A DNA stretch of 64,000 nucleotides, from NCBI GenBank assembly GCA_947471745.1, contig CANJKZ010001109.1, forward strand, positions 4,333,501-4,397,500, read 5' to 3'. This stretch comes from Closterium sp. Naga37s-1. Taxonomy: Eukaryota > Streptophyta > Zygnematophyceae > Desmidiales > Closteriaceae. Below, piece by piece: positions 62,100-64,000 of the stretch; position 1 is the first letter of the stretch, and every line of letters starts with the position of its first letter. A program made the position numbers and the translations under genes. The notes beneath the pieces are model-generated. The model saw only the letters and a program-made list of their open reading frames with translations, did no database searches and was not told where the DNA came from.

Positions 62100-64000
62100 A
62101 TCCCTCGTTGGGGTGACCTGTCCAGGGCGGGTGTTGCCATCTATGATCTTGACTTTGATGCTATTCTCTCTGCCATGTATGCTGTGTCTATTAGTGATGA
62201 GGGTGACTGTTACCGGTGTTTCCCGCCCGATCCGGGTATTGAGACTGCTGCTCTAGGTCCTGGTGAGGGTGCTGCCCTAGGTGCTTGCGACGCTGCTGCC
62301 CTAGGTGCTCGTGTGTCTGCGTCCTCAGGTACTGGTGAGTCTGCGCTCTCAGGTACTACGTCGGCTTCGGCCTCCCTCACCTTCACCCTTGACTCTGGGG
62401 CGTCTCGCTCCTTCTTTAGGGACCGCACCACACTCACACCGCTGAGTCGACCGGTTGCAGTGTCTCTGGCTGACCCCTCTGGGGGTCCTGTCCTGTCTCG
62501 CTTCTCCACAGTCCTCCCGTGTCCGGCGGCTCCCTCTGGCACCCTGTCTGGTCTCTACCTCCCCTCGTTCTCTACGAACCTGGTGAGTGGTGCTGACCTA
62601 CAGGATGCGGGTGTACACCAGTTCACTCCTGCGCGTCAGCGGGTGACGCACTGTACAGAGGCTCGCACAGGCCGACACCTGGCTACGTTTACCCGTCAGC
62701 CGGGGTCGAGCCTGTACACACTGACCACTGCGTCTCCTCCCGTTACTGAGTCTGGTAGAGTCGCTTCGTCGGGTCAGGTGGTTGCTGCTGCGTCCAGGTC
62801 TGGTCCTGAGTCTGCCCCCTGTTCTTGTCGTCTCCTGTCTCACGAGACTCTTCTCTGGCACCACCGTCTTGGTCACCCCTCTCTGCTTCGGCTCAGAGGC
62901 ATGGCCTCCCGTCTTCTAGTGTCTGGTCTCCCCCGGTCCCTCCCTCCCCTTCCTCAGGGCCCTGGCCCTACCTGTGTCCCCTGTGTCGAGGGGCGCCAGC
63001 GTGCTGCCCCTCACTCCTCCCAGTTTCCTCCGACAGAGGCCCCGTTGCAGACGCTCCACATGGACGTGTGGGGCCCAGCCCGCGTCCGTGGGCAGGGTCA
63101 CGAGCGCTACTTCCTGCTCGTTGTTGACGACTACTCGCGTTACACTGCAGTCTTCCCCTTGCGCGGCAAGGGTGATGTCACTGAGGTGCTGATCGACTGG
63201 ATCCGCGCAGCTCGTCTCCAGCTCAGGCAGAGCTTTGGCTCCGACTTTCCTGTTCTGCGTCTGCACTCGGACAGAGGCGGAGAGTTCTCCTCTGGCCTTC
63301 TGCGAGCCTACTGTCGTGCACGAGGCATCCGTCAGACCTTCACGCTCCCGGACTCTCCGCAGCAAAATGGGATTGCTGAGCGCCGCATTGGCATGGTCAT
63401 GGACGTCGCTCGTACGTCTATGATGCATGCGGCTGCCCCCCATTTTCTGTGGCCGTTTGCGGTGAGGTACGCGGCACGTCAGATCAACCTTCACCCCAAG
63501 GTCTCCAGGCCGGAGACCTCCCCAGCCTTGCTGTGGACCGGGAAGGTGGGCGATGCGTCGGCGTTCCGGGTCTGGGGATCTCGGGCGTTTGTCCGCGACT
63601 TGTCTGCGGACAAACTGTCCCCTCGTGCTGCTCCTTGCGTCTTCCTGGGGTTCCCCCCAGACGCGCCTGGGTGGCAGTTCTACCACCCCACCTCTCGCCG
63701 TGTTCTGTCCTCTCAGGACGTCACGTTCGACGAGTCGGTACCCTACTACCGCCTCTTCCCCTACCGCACTCCGTCCCCCCCCCCGCCCCCGCTCTTCCTT
63801 GTACCAGATCCCCCCCCGGTAGACCCCCTCCCCCCTCAGGGTCCTGCCCCTTCAGGTGTGTCCCAGGTAGACGCAGTCGAGCCTGTCGAGGTCACTGGTG
63901 ACTCTGGTGCTGCTGGGGGTGCTGAGCCTGGGGGTGCTGGGCCTGGGGGTGCTGGGCCTGGGGGTGCTGAGCCTGGGGGTGCTGAGTCTGGGGGTGCTGA
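62100..64000 (+). CDS. Copia-4 pol, protease and integrase part
   Basis: Contains the protease DSGASRSFF (near 62390), the integrase finger (WHHRLGHPS, about 62857), the core Asp in MDVWGP (63062), HSDRGGEF and NGIAERR, then the FLGF block and the start of the repeat linker at the window edge. It is incomplete because the window ends; limits are approximate. Confidence 0.75.
   Translation, partial: MPRWGDLSRAGVAIYDLDFDAILSAMYAVSISDEGDCYRCFPPDPGIETAALGPGEGAALGACDAAALGARVSASSGTGESALSGTTSASASLTFTLDSGASRSFFRDRTTLTPLSRPVAVSLADPSGGPVLSRFSTVLPCPAAPSGTLSGLYLPSFSTNLVSGADLQDAGVHQFTPARQRVTHCTEARTGRHLATFTRQPGSSLYTLTTASPPVTESGRVASSGQVVAAASRSGPESAPCSCRLLSHETLLWHHRLGHPSLLRLRGMASRLLVSGLPRSLPPLPQGPGPTCVPCVEGRQRAAPHSSQFPPTEAPLQTLHMDVWGPARVRGQGHERYFLLVVDDYSRYTAVFPLRGKGDVTEVLIDWIRAARLQLRQSFGSDFPVLRLHSDRGGEFSSGLLRAYCRARGIRQTFTLPDSPQQNGIAERRIGMVMDVARTSMMHAAAPHFLWPFAVRYAARQINLHPKVSRPETSPALLWTGKVGDASAFRVWGSRAFVRDLSADKLSPRAAPCVFLGFPPDAPGWQFYHPTSRRVLSSQDVTFDESVPYYRLFPYRTPSPPPPPLFLVPDPPPVDPLPPQGPAPSGVSQVDAVEPVEVTGDSGAAGGAEPGGAGPGGAGPGGAEPGGAESGGA

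Larger units (their letters stand above)
59595..64000 (+). mobile_element. Copia-4, Copia element running off the window
   Basis: It has a 136-bp 5' LTR, primer-binding site, GC-rich leader, gag and the protease-integrase part of pol. The window ends inside the Gly/Ala/Glu/Pro linker before RT. The protein is closely related to Copia-1, -2 and -3. The LTR is clearly different from theirs apart from the core blocks. It looks broken at least once in the visible part; age cannot be judged without the other LTR. Confidence 0.9.

Overview
The window looks like nuclear DNA of a streptophyte, most likely a GC-rich streptophyte alga. A desmid such as Closterium is my guess, but that is inference. The two recognisable host genes are a four-helix PsbS (photosystem II photoprotection) and a plant-type beta-amylase with seven GT-AG introns. 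The retroelements use primer-binding sites of the plant initiator-Met-tRNA type, and the rest is low-complexity GC-rich DNA. At least half of the window is mobile or repetitive.

Layout. 1-1670: no gene, old diverged repeat. 1671-5589: 5'-truncated Copia (Copia-1, +). 6204-6424: PIF/Harbinger-like MITE. 6529-11998: broken Copia (Copia-2, -) whose two LTRs are unlike each other. 12340-27300: a GAGAGCGCGT-type simple array split by a Gypsy chromovirus (13211-26357, -; duplicated site GCGGT). That Gypsy is itself split by a whole-looking Copia (Copia-3, 17214-24480, +; identical 124-bp LTRs; duplicated site CTTTG). The nesting order and the LTR ages agree. 27300-29487: no gene. 29488-38328: a single open frame of 2946 codons, very rich in Q, S, P and G, of unknown function; its 3' end is duplicated and looks like a splice donor. 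39094-41925: a non-autonomous DNA element with TTAA-type inverted ends. 42498-43268: intronless PSBS. 45299-52853 (-): beta-amylase, eight exons, 953 codons. 53425-59225: a composite of TTAA-bounded inverted-repeat elements carrying long satellite-like arrays. 59595-64000: another Copia (Copia-4, +) that runs off the window.

Three things stand out. (1) Nearly every internal exon of the beta-amylase gene has partial tandem copies of its edge, splice site included, in the neighbouring introns. Several duplication joints carry a near-perfect palindrome with arms TTTTGAG/CTCAAAA. (2) A family of elements with TTAAAGCCCG ends carries inward-reading CCCGTCGCC-type arrays and occurs twice, once just upstream of PSBS. 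(3) Copia copies that are near-identical in protein have dissimilar LTRs and dissimilar GC-rich tandem-repeat leaders.

The host genes act separately. PsbS is a thylakoid pH sensor for energy dissipation; beta-amylase releases maltose from starch. No operon-like grouping is expected or seen.
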